From NCBI RefSeq assembly GCF_017353185.1, contig NZ_JAFMYV010000007.1, positions 62,001 to 126,000 on the forward strand: 64,000 nt of DNA, written 5' to 3'. The stretch is from Fibrella rubiginis (GTDB lineage Bacteria; Bacteroidota; Bacteroidia; Cytophagales; Spirosomataceae). The notes under the pieces were generated by a model. It did no database searches and had not been told where the DNA came from. It saw only the letters and a program-made list of their open reading frames with translations. Below, piece after piece: positions 34,762 through 45,081 of this stretch (positions are counted from its first letter, which is position 1; each line of letters begins with the position of its first letter). Both the position numbers and the translations under genes were made by a program.

Positions 34762-37700
34762 CTACTCAATCAGCATCGCTTTGCCATTCATGAGGTCGTT
34801 TTCGATGCTTTTGTATTTCACGTCTTTCTTCACCGTGCCGTCAATGTATTGCACATTCACGCGGGCATTGCGGTCAATCTTGGTGTTGCGTACGGGCATC
34901 TGCTTGGGCATGGGTGGCGCGCCGGCTCCCATCTGATCATTCATGGCCATCCGGCGGCGGTACTCTTCCGGGCCAGAGGCCAGATGATCATCGTCGAAAT
35001 CTTCCATGTTCGTGTGCAACTCCGGCTGCGGCGCAGGCCGACGCTGAACGGGGGCCGCCTGTATCTCCTGCTGCACTTCTTCTACCTCCTGACCGGGCAA
35101 GTCGGCTTTGGTCAGGAAACTGATGGTGTCGAAGTTGACTTTGTTCAGGAACCGCTTGAACAGTTCGACCGACTCGAATTTGTATACCAGCAGCGGGTCT
35201 TTCTGCTCGAATACGGCGTTCTGCACCGACTGTTTCAGGTCGTCCATTTCGCGGAGGTGCTCTTTCCACTCCTGGTCAATCAGCGACAGCGTCACCGACT
35301 TCTCCATCTCGCGTACCACCTCGCGGCCATTCGTGTCTACGGCCTTAATCAGATCCGTCACTACCTGCAACTCGTGCATACCATCCGTAAATGGCACCAC
35401 GATGTTTTTGATCTGATGGCCCTGATCCTGAAACACCTGCGTGAGCACCGGTGTGATCTTTTCAGCGATGGCGTGGTTCTTGGCCTGGTACGATTGCTCG
35501 GCTTCGGCATACAGACGCTGTACCAAATCGGCCTTCTTCGTCTTGGTCATGTCGGCCTGCGTCAGGTTCGTGTCGAGGCCCAGCGTGGTCAGCAAACGCA
35601 GCTTGATCGTTTCTACGTCACCCTCGGCATTGTCCACGATCTCCTCCACCACGTCGTAGGTTGTGTTGGCAATATCCAGCGGGAGGCGTTCGCCGAAGAG
35701 GGCGTTACGGCGGCGGTCGTAGATGGCCGTACGCTGGTAGTTCATCACGTCGTCGTATTCGAGCAGCCGCTTCCGCACGCCGAAGTTGTTTTCTTCGACT
35801 TTCTTCTGCGCCCGCTCAATCGAGTTTGTAATCATCGAGTGCTGAATCACTTCGCCTTCTTCCAGACCCATCCGGTCCATGAGTTTGGCAATACGCTCCG
35901 AACCGAACAGCCGCATCAGGCTGTCTTCCAGCGATACAAAAAACTGCGATGTGCCCGGATCACCCTGCCGGCCCGCCCGACCACGCAACTGCCGGTCAAC
36001 GCGCCGCGATTCGTGGCGTTCGGTACCGATGATGGCCAAGCCACCCGCCGCTTTCGATTCGGGCGTGAGCTTGATGTCCGTACCCCGACCAGCCATGTTG
36101 GTGGCAATGGTCACGGTACCGGGCTTACCTGCTTCAGCTACAATTTCGGCTTCGCGCTGGTGGTACTTGGCGTTCAGCACCTGATGCTGAATTTTCCGAA
36201 GCCCCAGCATCCGGCTCAGTACTTCCGAGTTTTCCACCGACGTGGTACCCACCAGCACCGGGCGACCTTTGCCCACGAGGTCTACGATCTCATCGACCAC
36301 GGCGTTGTATTTCTCCCGCACCGACCGGTACACTTTGTCTTCCTCGTCTTTACGGCTAACACTCCGGTTGGTTGGAATGGCCACCACGTCGAGTTTGTAG
36401 ATCTGCCAGAATTCCGAGGCTTCGGTTTCGGCCGTGCCCGTCATACCCGCCAGCTTGTGGTACATCCGGAAGTAGTTCTGAAGCGTGATGGTGGCGTAGG
36501 TCTGGGTAGCATCTTCCACCTTTACGTTCTCCTTCGCTTCCACCGCCTGGTGCAGCCCGTCGCTCCACCGGCGCCCTTCCATCACCCGACCCGTTTGCTC
36601 ATCCACAATCTTTACCTTGCCCTCCTCGATGATGTATTCCACATCGCGCTCGAACAGGCAGTACGCCTTCAACAACTGGTTGACGGTGTTGATCCGCTGG
36701 GTCTTCACCGAATAATCGCGGATGAGGGCTTCTTTGTGCAGAATCTTCTCCTGCTCAGTGAAATCAGTGCTTTTGTCAATTGCGTTAATGTCAATGGAGA
36801 GGTCGGGCAGGATAAAGAAGTTAGGGTCTTCGCCGCCACCCGTAATGTAGTCAATGCCTTTTTCGGTCAGGTCAATGCTGTTGTTCCGCTCGTCGATGGT
36901 GAAATACAGCGGCGCGTCGGCTTCGGGCATGAGCTTCTGGTTCTCGGCCAGGTAGATCGACTCCGTCTTCTGGAGCACCTGCCGAATGCCGTTTTCGCTC
37001 AAAAACTTGATCAACGGTTTCAGCTTGGGCAACCCCCGGTGCGCCCGGAACAGGGCCAGACCACCCTCTTTGTCATCGATGTTGGCGTTGAGCTTTTTCT
37101 TGGCTTCGATCAGGAAATCATTGACCAGCCGACGCTGCACATCGACTACTCGGCTCACGCGGGGCTTCAGTTCGGCATAGTCCTGCTCGTCGCCGCGGGG
37201 TACAGGTCCCGAAATGATCAGGGGCGTCCGGGCATCGTCAATTAGTACGGAGTCGACCTCATCGACCATGGCGTAGTGGTGTTTCCGCTGCACGAGTTCG
37301 TCGGGCGTGCGGGCCATGTTGTCGCGGAGGTAATCGAAGCCGAATTCATTGTTGGTGCCGTAGGTGATGTCGGCGAGGTAAGCATTCTTGCGCTGTTCGG
37401 AGTTAGGCTGATGCTTGTCGATGCAGTCAACGCGCAGGCCGTGGAATTCAAACAGCGGGCCGTTCCATTCGGAGTCGCGTTTGGCCAGGTAATCATTGAC
37501 GGTTACAATGTGTACTCCGCGACCACCCAGGGCGTTTAGGAATGAGGGTAGGGTAGACACCAGCGTTTTACCTTCACCGGTAGCCATCTCGGCAATTTTG
37601 CCCTGGTGCAACACTACACCGCCCAGCAACTGCACGTCGTAATGGACCATGTCCCACTTAATGGGTACCCCGGCGGCATCCCAGGTGTTGGCCCAGTAGG

Positions 37701-38169
37701 CTTTGTCGCCGTCAATACGCACGTTTTTCTTCCGGATGGACAGTTCACGGTCCATATCGGTGGCGGTTACCTCCAGGAATTCGTTTTGGGCAAAGCGGCG
37801 GGCGGTTTCTTTCACTACGGCAAACGCCTGTGGCAACAGAGCCAGCAGTACGCGTTCCAGATCGGCGTTGCGTTCTTTCTCAAGCCGGTCTACTTCGTTA
37901 AACAGCGTCTGCTTGTGGTCAACGTCCATGTCGGGATCACTGGCAACCTGATTACGTAGATCGGCAATCTGGTCGTCAAATCCCTGTAGTTCGCTATCAA
38001 TCTGGGCGCGAAGCTGCTGTGAAAAAGCCCGCAGTTCGTCGTTCGACAGATCTTTCAGCCGCTCAAATTCGGCGTTGATCCTGTCGACGTAGGGCAGCAG
38101 GTCTTTCAAATCCCGCTGCGACTTCGTGCCGAACAGTTTAGCTATACTCTTGGTGATGAAATTGCTCAT
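34762..38169 (-). CDS. secA: Preprotein translocase ATPase SecA
   Basis: Motor ATPase that drives proteins through SecYEG. At 1,135 residues it is longer than the E. coli protein, as is usual in Bacteroidota, because of extra segments in the N-terminal region. Walker A is GEGKTLVST (near residue 200), the DEAD-type box is in [22 protein letters not shown], and the helicase C-terminal motif is [18 protein letters not shown]. The tail is proline-rich and ends [12 protein letters not shown] with no zinc-binding Cys cluster. A well-matched promoter lies at 38233-38262 and a terminator after the stop, so it is probably monocistronic. Confidence 0.98.
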   Translation of the reverse strand: MSNFITKSIAKLFGTKSQRDLKDLLPYVDRINAEFERLKDLSNDELRAFSQQLRAQIDSELQGFDDQIADLRNQVASDPDMDVDHKQTLFNEVDRLEKERNADLERVLLALLPQAFAVVKETARRFAQNEFLEVTATDMDRELSIRKKNVRIDGDKAYWANTWDAAGVPIKWDMVHYDVQLLGGVVLHQGKIAEMATGEGKTLVSTLPSFLNALGGRGVHIVTVNDYLAKRDSEWNGPLFEFHGLRVDCIDKHQPNSEQRKNAYLADITYGTNNEFGFDYLRDNMARTPDELVQRKHHYAMVDEVDSVLIDDARTPLIISGPVPRGDEQDYAELKPRVSRVVDVQRRLVNDFLIEAKKKLNANIDDKEGGLALFRAHRGLPKLKPLIKFLSENGIRQVLQKTESIYLAENQKLMPEADAPLYFTIDERNNSIDLTEKGIDYITGGGEDPNFFILPDLSIDINAIDKSTDFTEQEKILHKEALIRDYSVKTQRINTVNQLLKAYCLFERDVEYIIEEGKVKIVDEQTGRVMEGRRWSDGLHQAVEAKENVKVEDATQTYATITLQNYFRMYHKLAGMTGTAETEASEFWQIYKLDVVAIPTNRSVSRKDEEDKVYRSVREKYNAVVDEIVDLVGKGRPVLVGTTSVENSEVLSRMLGLRKIQHQVLNAKYHQREAEIVAEAGKPGTVTIATNMAGRGTDIKLTPESKAAGGLAIIGTERHESRRVDRQLRGRAGRQGDPGTSQFFVSLEDSLMRLFGSERIAKLMDRMGLEEGEVIQHSMITNSIERAQKKVEENNFGVRKRLLEYDDVMNYQRTAIYDRRRNALFGERLPLDIANTTYDVVEEIVDNAEGDVETIKLRLLTTLGLDTNLTQADMTKTKKADLVQRLYAEAEQSYQAKNHAIAEKITPVLTQVFQDQGHQIKNIVVPFTDGMHELQVVTDLIKAVDTNGREVVREMEKSVTLSLIDQEWKEHLREMDDLKQSVQNAVFEQKDPLLVYKFESVELFKRFLNKVNFDTISFLTKADLPGQEVEEVQQEIQAAPVQRRPAPQPELHTNMEDFDDDHLASGPEEYRRRMAMNDQMGAGAPPMPKQMPVRNTKIDRNARVNVQYIDGTVKKDVKYKSIENDLMNGKAMLIE

Positions 38170-38232
38170 TGGCTATAAGACTGGTCGGATTACCTGGCGT
38201 TGGCAGGTTCCAACTCGGACGTTACTTTTTTA

Positions 38233-38262
38233 CAAAATTAACGGATAATGCTGGTAGTTCAA
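38233..38262 (-). promoter_or_regulatory. secA promoter
   Basis: On the minus strand TTG (38262-38260) is followed after exactly 19 nt by TAATTTTG (38240-38233), the best match to the Bacteroidota -33/-7 consensus in this window. The predicted start lies about 55-60 nt before the secA ATG. Confidence 0.65.
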
Positions 38263-38332
38263 CGGATTAGGGCTGGTCAAGAATTGGCCCAGACTTGCTG
38301 TTGTAACTATTTTCTGCCAGAATGTCAGACCC

Positions 38333-38365
38333 AAAAAAACGCCCTTCCGATAAGGGAAGGGCGTT
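38333..38365 (-). terminator. Terminator after the small minus-strand gene
   Basis: Perfect 11-bp arms (38338-38348 and 38355-38365) with a 6-nt loop; on the minus strand the stem runs into a T7 tract (38339-38333). Confidence 0.85.
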
Positions 38366-38391
38366 ATGAAGACTTGCTTTAAGACAACTGA

Positions 38392-38595
38392 TTACGCAAA
38401 CCTTGTGCGTCTAAAACAGCGGTTGAGTACTACTCTGTACATGCGCCCGAACTGAGCGTAGCACCAGGCCTTTAGCTGCTTTACTTCGTCTTCGACTAGC
38501 TCCTGGAGGGCTTTGCGCAACTCCTTCTCAAACAACTGCCGGTCGAAACTTACTTTCTGAAGAATCGTTTTTACATACTCAAGCATGGAAGCCAT
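38392..38595 (-). CDS. Small conserved hypothetical protein
   Basis: 67 residues, mostly helical: MLEYVKTILQKVSFDRQLFEK, then ELRKALQELVEDEVKQL and the basic C-terminus FGRMYRVVLNRCFRRTRFA. I recall similar short proteins in Cytophagales, but no family name. It has its own strong terminator, and the frame is well conserved in character (charged amphipathic helices), supporting a real gene. An ATG at 38586 (MLEYVK) may be the true start instead of 38595. Function unknown. Confidence 0.65.
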   Translation of the reverse strand: MASMLEYVKTILQKVSFDRQLFEKELRKALQELVEDEVKQLKAWCYAQFGRMYRVVLNRCFRRTRFA

Positions 38596-38706
38596 ACCGC
38601 ATTCGTTAATGGTTAAAAGCCTATAAGTTCGGCGTGGGAAGAGGATAGAAACTGGTGACGGACCGTTATCATTGTAACGGAGGGCTTTCTAATTTGTTAC
38701 TGGCAA

Positions 38707-40185
38707 ATGTATAGAAGTGTTGCAATATTCGTAGCTGTATTTGCATTATATTTTTGTAAAAATCGGTCGATTTTAGCTCAATCCGTTGAGCCTCTGCCGG
38801 TTATCGAATTCTCGGCTACCGAATTTCTGATTGAACGGCCATTTACCATTTCGGTCATCATTCCGCAGGTTGAAAACCGGCCTACCATTGCCTTCCCCGA
38901 TATCCTTGGCCTGACAAAGCAAGGTACCTCCACGAGTGCCACACGAACTGAAGTGGCTGGCCGCGAAGTGATTAGTCAGGTAGTTACGCAGACATACGCG
39001 GCCATCCGCCCCGGCACGCTGAAAGTAGCTCCGTTTGCCATCACCGTTAATGGGCAAACTATACGTTCGGCAGGGACAACGCTTATTATTCGGACCACAA
39101 CACCGCCCGTTTCGGCTTCGGCATTGGCTGCCAAAATAGACAAGAAGTCAACCCTGCTCATTACGTCGGTAAGTCAGCCAAGCATATTTGTGGGCGAAGG
39201 TCTGCGTATTGACGTGGCCGTTTATGTCGCCGAAAATTATCCCTACGAGCTTCATTTCGACAAGTTGGCCCCGCAGGTGGAAGCTATGGCGAGGCAGCTG
39301 CGACCCGTAAACGCCTGGGAGGAGAATGATAACATCAGCGAACTAACCCCCCGGCCCGCGACCTACAATGGCCGCCGCTATATCCGGTACTTACTCTATC
39401 AGGCCACGTTTTTCCCCCTTAGTGGCCAAACCACCACAACTCGTACGGTTCATATACCAGCCCTGCGCCTGATGCTTACGCAAAGCAGCGTAAAACCCAC
39501 TGTGGTAACCAATGCGAGTCAGCCACAGTCGGTAACGGCTTCAGAGCCACTCGTGCTCACCAGCTTGCCCGCAGACGTAACTGTCCGCCCCCTGCCCCCT
39601 CACCCCCTTCGCGAACGCGTGTCGGTAGGGCAGTTTCGGCTGGTTGATGAGGTAGACCGACAGCGGGTAGTGGCCGGGCAAAGTATTCGTTTCGACATCA
39701 GGGTTGAAGGCCGGGGGCAGATTGCGGGCATTCAGGCTCCCACACAAACGATACCTGAGCACGACCGGCAGGCTGCTGATCTGGACGTATTTCCGCCCAC
39801 TATGCAGGAACAAATTGGCCGCGCCAACGAGCAGGTAAGCGGCTACAAGCGGTTTCGGTACTTTCTGATTCCAAAGCAAAAAGGCGTACTGACGTTGGCA
39901 AACCGGTTTTTCTGGGTTTACTTCGACCCCCAAACCGGACGTTACGACACCCTGCGTCCTCAAACTGTGCTGAGCGTAATCAACCCCGGCGATAACCTTG
40001 ACGCGGGTATTGTTCCCGCCGACACAGTAACAACCAATGGGCGTGGGTCTGTTTATTCAGGCCTTGAGCAAACGGATAGTACGCAGCAGTCCATCAACAT
40101 GCCGGTGCTGGTGCGATCATTGGCTAACGTCCTGATTATTCTGATGATCCTCGGCACGTTGTATGTCTATGCAAGAAAAACATGA
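38707..40185 (+). CDS. BatD family protein
   Basis: 492 residues of the BatD (oxygen tolerance) family. It has an N-terminal signal or anchor ([15 protein letters not shown], cleavage near ILAQ), a long beta-sandwich ectodomain, and one C-terminal membrane segment ([21 protein letters not shown]). Family traits include [31 protein letters not shown]-like [25 protein letters not shown] and [15 protein letters not shown]-like [14 protein letters not shown]. Its usual BatABC partners are not beside it. It overlaps aroC by 4 bp (ATGA), so the two are translationally coupled, which is unexpected functionally. Confidence 0.87.
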   Translation: MYRSVAIFVAVFALYFCKNRSILAQSVEPLPVIEFSATEFLIERPFTISVIIPQVENRPTIAFPDILGLTKQGTSTSATRTEVAGREVISQVVTQTYAAIRPGTLKVAPFAITVNGQTIRSAGTTLIIRTTTPPVSASALAAKIDKKSTLLITSVSQPSIFVGEGLRIDVAVYVAENYPYELHFDKLAPQVEAMARQLRPVNAWEENDNISELTPRPATYNGRRYIRYLLYQATFFPLSGQTTTTRTVHIPALRLMLTQSSVKPTVVTNASQPQSVTASEPLVLTSLPADVTVRPLPPHPLRERVSVGQFRLVDEVDRQRVVAGQSIRFDIRVEGRGQIAGIQAPTQTIPEHDRQAADLDVFPPTMQEQIGRANEQVSGYKRFRYFLIPKQKGVLTLANRFFWVYFDPQTGRYDTLRPQTVLSVINPGDNLDAGIVPADTVTTNGRGSVYSGLEQTDSTQQSINMPVLVRSLANVLIILMILGTLYVYARKT

Positions 40186-41261
40186 GTAGCACCTACGGCA
40201 CCCTTTTTAAAATTTCCACCTTCGGCGAATCGCACGGGGCGGGTATCGGCGTCATCATAGACGGGTGCCCGGCGGGCCTGACGTTCGACACCGATTTTAT
40301 CCAGCACGACCTCGACCGGCGCAAACCGGGGCAATCGCGCATTACGACGCAACGCCGCGAGGCTGATGAATTTGAGGTGCTCAGTGGTGTGTTTGAAGGC
40401 GTTACGCAGGGTACACCCATTGCACTCGTGATTCGCAACACCGACCAGCGCAGCAAAGACTACGGCCATATTGCCCAGCAGTTCCGGCCCAGCCATGCCG
40501 ACTACACCTACCAGGCCAAATACGGCACCCGCGACTACCGGGGTGGGGGGCGGTCGTCGGCGCGGGAAACGGCAGCGCGAGTGGCGGCGGGGGCTGTGGC
40601 AAAGCTACTATTACAGGGTCAAGGCGTTCATGTTCAGGCGTATGTGTCGCAGGTGGGGAAGCTGAAACTCGAAAAGAGCTATGCCGACATGGACCTCGCC
40701 GTAGCCGAAGAGAACGCCGTGCGCTGCCCTGATCCTGAAACAGCCGAGCACATGTTTGCCCTGATCGACGACACGCGTAAAAAAGGTGACAGCATTGGCG
40801 GCGTAGTCGACTGCGTGATTACGGGTGTTCCGGCGGGCTGGGGTGAACCCGTTTTCGACAAACTCCACGCCGAACTGGGCAAGGCCATGCTGAGTATCAA
40901 CGCCGTAAAAGGGTTTGAATATGGCAGTGGTTTCGCCGGGGCTGAGCAGTACGGCTCGGAGCATAATGACGAATTCTATACCGACGAAACAGGCCGGGTA
41001 CGTACCAGAACGAATCAGTCGGGCGGTATTCAGGGGGGCATCAGCAACGGCGAAACGATCTATTTCCGCACCGCTTTCAAACCCGTTGCCACCATTATGC
41101 AGGATCAGGACAGCGTCGATTCAGACGGTAACGCCGTGATTGTCAGCGGTAAAGGTCGCCACGACCCCTGCGTAGTACCCCGCGCCGTACCCATCGTAGA
41201 AGCCATGGCCGCCCTTGTACTGGCCGACATGTGGCTGCGAAGCCGAGGGAGTAAAGTCTAA
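40182..41261 (+). CDS. aroC: Chorismate synthase
   Basis: Catalyses the last shikimate step, EPSP to chorismate, using reduced FMN. The 359-residue length is normal. Signatures present are [18 protein letters not shown] at the N-terminus, [19 protein letters not shown] near residue 115, and [18 protein letters not shown], all three classical PROSITE-type blocks. It is coupled to batD by an ATGA overlap. A 32-bp perfect hairpin follows, beginning 2 bp after the stop codon. Confidence 0.98.
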   Translation: MSSTYGTLFKISTFGESHGAGIGVIIDGCPAGLTFDTDFIQHDLDRRKPGQSRITTQRREADEFEVLSGVFEGVTQGTPIALVIRNTDQRSKDYGHIAQQFRPSHADYTYQAKYGTRDYRGGGRSSARETAARVAAGAVAKLLLQGQGVHVQAYVSQVGKLKLEKSYADMDLAVAEENAVRCPDPETAEHMFALIDDTRKKGDSIGGVVDCVITGVPAGWGEPVFDKLHAELGKAMLSINAVKGFEYGSGFAGAEQYGSEHNDEFYTDETGRVRTRTNQSGGIQGGISNGETIYFRTAFKPVATIMQDQDSVDSDGNAVIVSGKGRHDPCVVPRAVPIVEAMAALVLADMWLRSRGSKV

Positions 41262-41262
41262 A

Positions 41263-41343
41263 GTTTAACGTCCAAAGGTCCAAAGTTGCTTCGCACCCGT
41301 AGAGGTCTGACGCGAAGCAACTTTGGACCTTTGGACGTTAAAC
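41263..41343. terminator. 32-bp perfect inverted repeat between convergent genes
   Basis: Arms 41263-41294 and 41312-41343 are perfectly complementary, with a 17-nt loop; weaker pairing extends to 41256-41350, into the aroC stop. The right side reads GACCTTTG, GACGTTA and AACCTTA in near 7-nt phase. A bidirectional terminator is likely. Confidence 0.7.
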
Positions 41344-41354
41344 CTTAAACTCTT

Positions 41355-42056
41355 CTACAGTTCCCTTATCCGCACATTCCGGTACCAGGCTTTTTCTTTT
41401 GGGCTGTGGCACTGGATGGCGATGCAGCCTTTGGCGTGGGGAGTGGCGTAGGGCCATTTGGCAAACTTACTTTTGGCAACCTGCGCTTTCCAGGCATCGC
41501 TACCGTATTCATAATCAACTACTTTCTTGCCATTCAGGTAGTGTTCCACGTGGTTGTTGTTCACGACAATCCGGCCTTTGTTCCACTCGCCGATGGGCTT
41601 AATCAGGTTGAGATCATTGGGCTCATACATATCATAGTCGGCACCAGTTAGCTGCGTGTTGGCCAGCGACAAACGTTTGCCGTCTTTGTCTTTCCACTCG
41701 TAACCTTTGTCGTCAATGACCTGGTATTCAGGGCCTGACATATACGTACTAACAATGTCGGGGCGGTCCTGGACTTTGTAGATCACGCCGCTATTGCTGC
41801 CTTTGGGTAGCTTGAACTCAAACTCCAGATCGAAGTTCTCGTATTCTTTATCCGTCACCAGATCGCCACCGGTGCCGTCGGGCGTTACTTCGCCGTTTTC
41901 AATGGCCCAGCCCACTACGCCGGTTTTGTGGTAGCTGTGCCAGCCTGTAATGGTCTTACCCTCAAACAGGTTTGTCCACTTCTCTTTTTGGCCGAAACTA
42001 GTCAGAGCCACCGCCGCCGAGGCCAGCAGCCCAACCGTTAATAGGGTCTTTTTCAT
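41355..42056 (-). CDS. DUF1080 (3-keto-disaccharide hydrolase-type) protein
   Basis: A 233-residue exported protein with a signal peptide (KKTLLTVGLLASAAVALTSFG). The DUF1080 concanavalin-like fold is shown by WTNLFEGKTITGWHSY, DKEYENFDLEFEFKLPKGSNSG and EWNKGRIVVNNNHVEHYLNGKKVV. Some members hydrolyse 3-keto-glycosides, others are only carbohydrate-binding; nothing here decides. It is a single gene flanked on both sides by long hairpins. Confidence 0.92.
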   Translation of the reverse strand: MKKTLLTVGLLASAAVALTSFGQKEKWTNLFEGKTITGWHSYHKTGVVGWAIENGEVTPDGTGGDLVTDKEYENFDLEFEFKLPKGSNSGVIYKVQDRPDIVSTYMSGPEYQVIDDKGYEWKDKDGKRLSLANTQLTGADYDMYEPNDLNLIKPIGEWNKGRIVVNNNHVEHYLNGKKVVDYEYGSDAWKAQVAKSKFAKWPYATPHAKGCIAIQCHSPKEKAWYRNVRIREL

Positions 42057-42108
42057 AGAATTGCTTTTTCTAAGGAAAGGCGGCTCTGCTTAAAAACTCC
42101 TTTAAACG

Positions 42109-42192
42109 GTAACAGGGTTACACACAGCGACTGCACGAAGTTTTACTTTTGAAAGTAAAACTTCGTGCAGTCGCTGTGTGTAACCCTGTTAC
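42109..42192. repeat. 41-bp perfect palindrome with a 2-nt centre
   Basis: Arms 42109-42149 and 42152-42192 are perfectly complementary around TG, giving 84 bp of near-continuous dyad. It starts 10 bp after the stop of the minus-strand gene upstream. With no real loop, a cruciform is as plausible as a terminator hairpin. Confidence 0.75.
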
Positions 42193-42202
42193 TTTGACCT
42201 CA

Positions 42203-43387
42203 CTACGACGCCATATCTCGGGTACCATCGAGATCGTTGTATTTCCGGTCAAGTCCGTCGGTCGATTTCACATCAGAGCGCGGGGTTGCGTTGTAGACTT
42301 CGCCAGTAGGCGATAGCATCTCCTGGGCTTGAATCGTGCTTTCATCCACCAACTCGCGGGGCATACTTTCGGCTTCGCGCTTTTCTTCGGGGCGCTCGCC
42401 GGGCTGGTTATCCTGGGTAGCTCTGTGATTGTCGATGTTATAGGGCAGGTCTGATGTGCCCGTGTCAGGCTTGGCGTCCATACCCTCGTCGTCCAGGCCA
42501 TTCGACATGTTCACGTACTGCGTACCCGGTACGGCTTCGCCCGGCTCCACATCATCGGCAGACGGTTCAACCCCGTTTTGTGCCACCGACATCGTTGATG
42601 TTTTGGTTGAAAAACCACGCTGTGCAAACCCGCCAAGGCCATAATAGCCAAATCCTGATGGTACGTTGCTGGGGTATTTGCTCTGGCCCACGCTGTTGCT
42701 GCTTCCGTTGACTTCATGCGACCGGTCTGGTTCCATTGGCTCGGTAATCTCCGGCTTATCGGGCGAGGGAGATCCGGGTAGCGTAGGAATTTCCGGACCA
42801 GGCGACGGAGGCGTGGGTGGCGTTTCGGGACCACCAGGCATGGGGTAATTAGGGTCGGGCGTGGAGGGCTGTGGGGGCATCATGTCGCCCATGGGCATTC
42901 CGCTGAAGGTTTGCGTCTGGTCTGTGCCATTGGCCTGCACGCGGTCGTTGGGCGTGCTGTCATTGGCCGAAGCCGTGTTGGCCGGGGCATTGCCTTTCGA
43001 CGAATCATCCAGGGCATAGCCAGTATCGGTTGTTTCGCTCTGCTGATCCTGCGTCAGGTCGGCATCGGCAATGGGGTCGTCCTGAAACGTTTCGGCCTGC
43101 GGGTCTATGCCGTCGCCTACACGCAGGGCCGCTTCCGAGTTTTCGTAGGTTTTCTGGCCTTCGGTTGGGGGATTCTGGAGTGCCCGCTCCTCGTCGCTAC
43201 CATAGCGATTCTGGAGTTGTTCGTCCATTACGTCGTCTTCGGTGTCGCCGATGGGCGTCAATTTTCCGTCAACGAGTTTTACCATATTGGTTTCGGCCTG
43301 ATCGGCCCCGAACATCGCCTCGGCGTTTTCGTTAGAAACCATGTCGGCTTGTTGTGCGCCGTCTGAAAGTGCTGAAGAAGCAGCCAT
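42203..43387 (-). CDS. Disordered acidic, proline-rich hypothetical protein
   Basis: A 394-residue protein with no recognised domain, signal peptide or membrane segment. It is acidic and rich in Asp, Glu, Ser, Thr, Gln and Pro. A PPQPSTPDPNYPMPGG...PPTPPSPGPEIP stretch lies in the middle, followed by a glycine/aromatic patch (SGFGYYGLGGFAQRG). The overall look is of an intrinsically disordered protein, perhaps a scaffold or stress protein. It is flanked by two long palindromes (42109-42192 and 43460-43526). Codon usage is normal for the genome. No function can be assigned. Confidence 0.65.
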   Translation of the reverse strand: MAASSALSDGAQQADMVSNENAEAMFGADQAETNMVKLVDGKLTPIGDTEDDVMDEQLQNRYGSDEERALQNPPTEGQKTYENSEAALRVGDGIDPQAETFQDDPIADADLTQDQQSETTDTGYALDDSSKGNAPANTASANDSTPNDRVQANGTDQTQTFSGMPMGDMMPPQPSTPDPNYPMPGGPETPPTPPSPGPEIPTLPGSPSPDKPEITEPMEPDRSHEVNGSSNSVGQSKYPSNVPSGFGYYGLGGFAQRGFSTKTSTMSVAQNGVEPSADDVEPGEAVPGTQYVNMSNGLDDEGMDAKPDTGTSDLPYNIDNHRATQDNQPGERPEEKREAESMPRELVDESTIQAQEMLSPTGEVYNATPRSDVKSTDGLDRKYNDLDGTRDMAS

Positions 43388-43459
43388 AACGTTGGTGGTT
43401 GAGTTAGTCTATAAGAATAAGGTTAAAACTCCCCCCGAATGGAAAGGTTTGACTAACCG

Positions 43460-43526
43460 ATTTGGGATTGGGCTGAAGCCAGCGTATTCTCGCCGCACCA
43501 GCGAGCCGGTCAGCCCAATCCCAAAT
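43460..43526. repeat. 17-bp inverted repeat between divergent genes
   Basis: Perfect 17-bp arms 43460-43476 and 43510-43526 with a 33-nt loop. Both neighbouring genes point away from it (starts at 43387 minus and 43568 plus), so it cannot be the terminator of either. It may be an operator, an anti-terminator leader element, or a member of the window's long-hairpin set. Confidence 0.65.
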
Positions 43527-43567
43527 TGCTAAACTCTTTACTCCCCTGCCGGGTTGCGGCTATACGC

Positions 43568-44275
43568 ATGACCACTCCTATACGCCAAATCTTTACTGGT
43601 CCGGCCCTGTTGGGGCTGATTTTGTCAGTGACGCCGTTGCTGATGAGTTCATGGATTACCTATTACGCCGTGACCCACGAAGCCCAGATCACGCAATTTA
43701 CTTCCACCGACTGGGCGTTGGCCACGGTGATTTGCAGCTTAGGGTGTGCCTTCGCATTGATGCTTCCTACGCCGCTGGCGCTCATTTTTGGCTATTTCAT
43801 TGGCTGGCGGGCGGTAGTCCCGTTGTTCATCATCAACATGGCGGCCATTCTGCTGGTAAACCTCGTGGTGCGCCGCCTCGATAATGATCGCGTACGCCGC
43901 CTGATCGAAGAAAACCCCAAAGCGGCTCGCATCCTGGCCCGCATCCGCGAGCAGGAACTGAAATTCATTTTCTTTGCCAAACTGTCGCCCGCCCTGCCGT
44001 TTTCGCTTACGAATATGGTCTTCTCGCTGTCGGGAGCCAGTTTGCGCAACATCTTGCTGGGTGGGTTTCTGGGTATGGTACCCCGCACGCTCCTGGCTAT
44101 CTGGACCGGTGCCGAAGCCCATCACATCCGCACTTTGCTCGATAACCCCAACCAGGATGCAAGCTCCCAAATAGCCGTTGTCGTACTGTTGGTGGTCTCT
44201 GTTGGGGGCCTGGTTTCAGTACTAATCAAGGCGCTTGGGAAGGCAGAGGATAAAGGAGTTGTAGAGAAGTCCTGA
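43568..44275 (+). CDS. TVP38/TMEM64 (SNARE-associated/DedA-like) membrane protein
   Basis: About 235 residues with five or six membrane segments. The family is recognised by the sequence LALIFGYFIGWRAVVPLFIINM, the re-entrant-type FFAKLSPALPFSLTNMVFSLSGASL and LLGGFLGMVPRTLLAIWTGA. DedA/TVP38 relatives are linked to lipid carrier flipping and membrane potential. The ATG at 43568 is preferred because the upstream in-frame start at 43526 lies in the hairpin arm. A hydrolase gene follows 77 bp downstream. Confidence 0.85.
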   Translation: MTTPIRQIFTGPALLGLILSVTPLLMSSWITYYAVTHEAQITQFTSTDWALATVICSLGCAFALMLPTPLALIFGYFIGWRAVVPLFIINMAAILLVNLVVRRLDNDRVRRLIEENPKAARILARIREQELKFIFFAKLSPALPFSLTNMVFSLSGASLRNILLGGFLGMVPRTLLAIWTGAEAHHIRTLLDNPNQDASSQIAVVVLLVVSVGGLVSVLIKALGKAEDKGVVEKS

Positions 44276-44352
44276 GGAAAGGAAGTTGTAAAGAAATTCG
44301 TAGGTTGCCCCAAACCGTAACTTAGTGAAGCCCCTTACGACTCTCAGGACTT

Positions 44353-45066
44353 ATGCCTTCTTCAGCTGTCAATTCTGCTCCCCTCCGCCTTATCTATATC
44401 CACGGCTACGTAGAAGACCCGTCTATTTTCGATAACCTGATTCCGCTGTTGCCTGCCGACAATGTACTGAATCTCAATTTGCAGGACGAATTCGCGCATT
44501 GGAATCCTGATGATAAGACGGTTAATGTGTCATCGCTGGCAGCTTATCTGGCTAAAAACCATCAGATTACGGCTGCTGATGTAGTCATTGGCCATTCGAT
44601 GGGCGGCTACATTGCGGCCAATCTGAAAGCCCAGACCGGCTGTGGGGCTGTGCTGATTTCGTCTTATACCGATCCGGCCAAGGTTATTACGCCCATCCGT
44701 AGCGTGGGGTTGCTGAAATACCTGGTTAACTGGGGGGTAATCCAAAGCAGCGGATTTGCGAATTACGCGTTAAAAAAATACCCGTTCGATCAATCGCGGA
44801 CGTTGCACAAAGGCCTGATAGGCAACATGGTAGCTCAGCCGAAACGGTTCATTTACCAGCAGCTTCGCGTGCTGATGGCCAAACCTGACGTACCGCCTGC
44901 CCCCGCCGACGTGCGCATTCACACCCGCCCCGACAACGTGTTGCGTTACCCCGACGAGCCTTTCCACGAAACCCCCGGCGACCATTTCAACCTCGTTTAC
45001 CACCCCGAAGAGGTAGCCGCGCCCATTCTGGCTTATCTGGCTACACGCGTACAGGCGGGCGTGTAA
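44353..45066 (+). CDS. Alpha/beta hydrolase
   Basis: A 237-residue soluble alpha/beta-hydrolase. The nucleophile elbow is VVIGHSMGGYIAANL (Ser in GHSMG), the oxyanion segment is LIYIHGYVEDPSIFDNL near the N-terminus, and the catalytic histidine is probably in ETPGDHFNLVYHPEE. There is no signal peptide. It may be co-transcribed with the TVP38-like gene. The substrate is unknown; both esterase and peptidase activities occur in the fold. Confidence 0.9.
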   Translation: MPSSAVNSAPLRLIYIHGYVEDPSIFDNLIPLLPADNVLNLNLQDEFAHWNPDDKTVNVSSLAAYLAKNHQITAADVVIGHSMGGYIAANLKAQTGCGAVLISSYTDPAKVITPIRSVGLLKYLVNWGVIQSSGFANYALKKYPFDQSRTLHKGLIGNMVAQPKRFIYQQLRVLMAKPDVPPAPADVRIHTRPDNVLRYPDEPFHETPGDHFNLVYHPEEVAAPILAYLATRVQAGV

Positions 45067-45081
45067 GAAGAGGACACCAGG

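Noticed and set aside
34726-37245. An 839-codon open frame on the plus strand
   Set aside because: It is antisense to secA, whose motifs are unmistakable; the frame is His/Val/Leu-rich text typical of an antisense shadow in GC-rich DNA.
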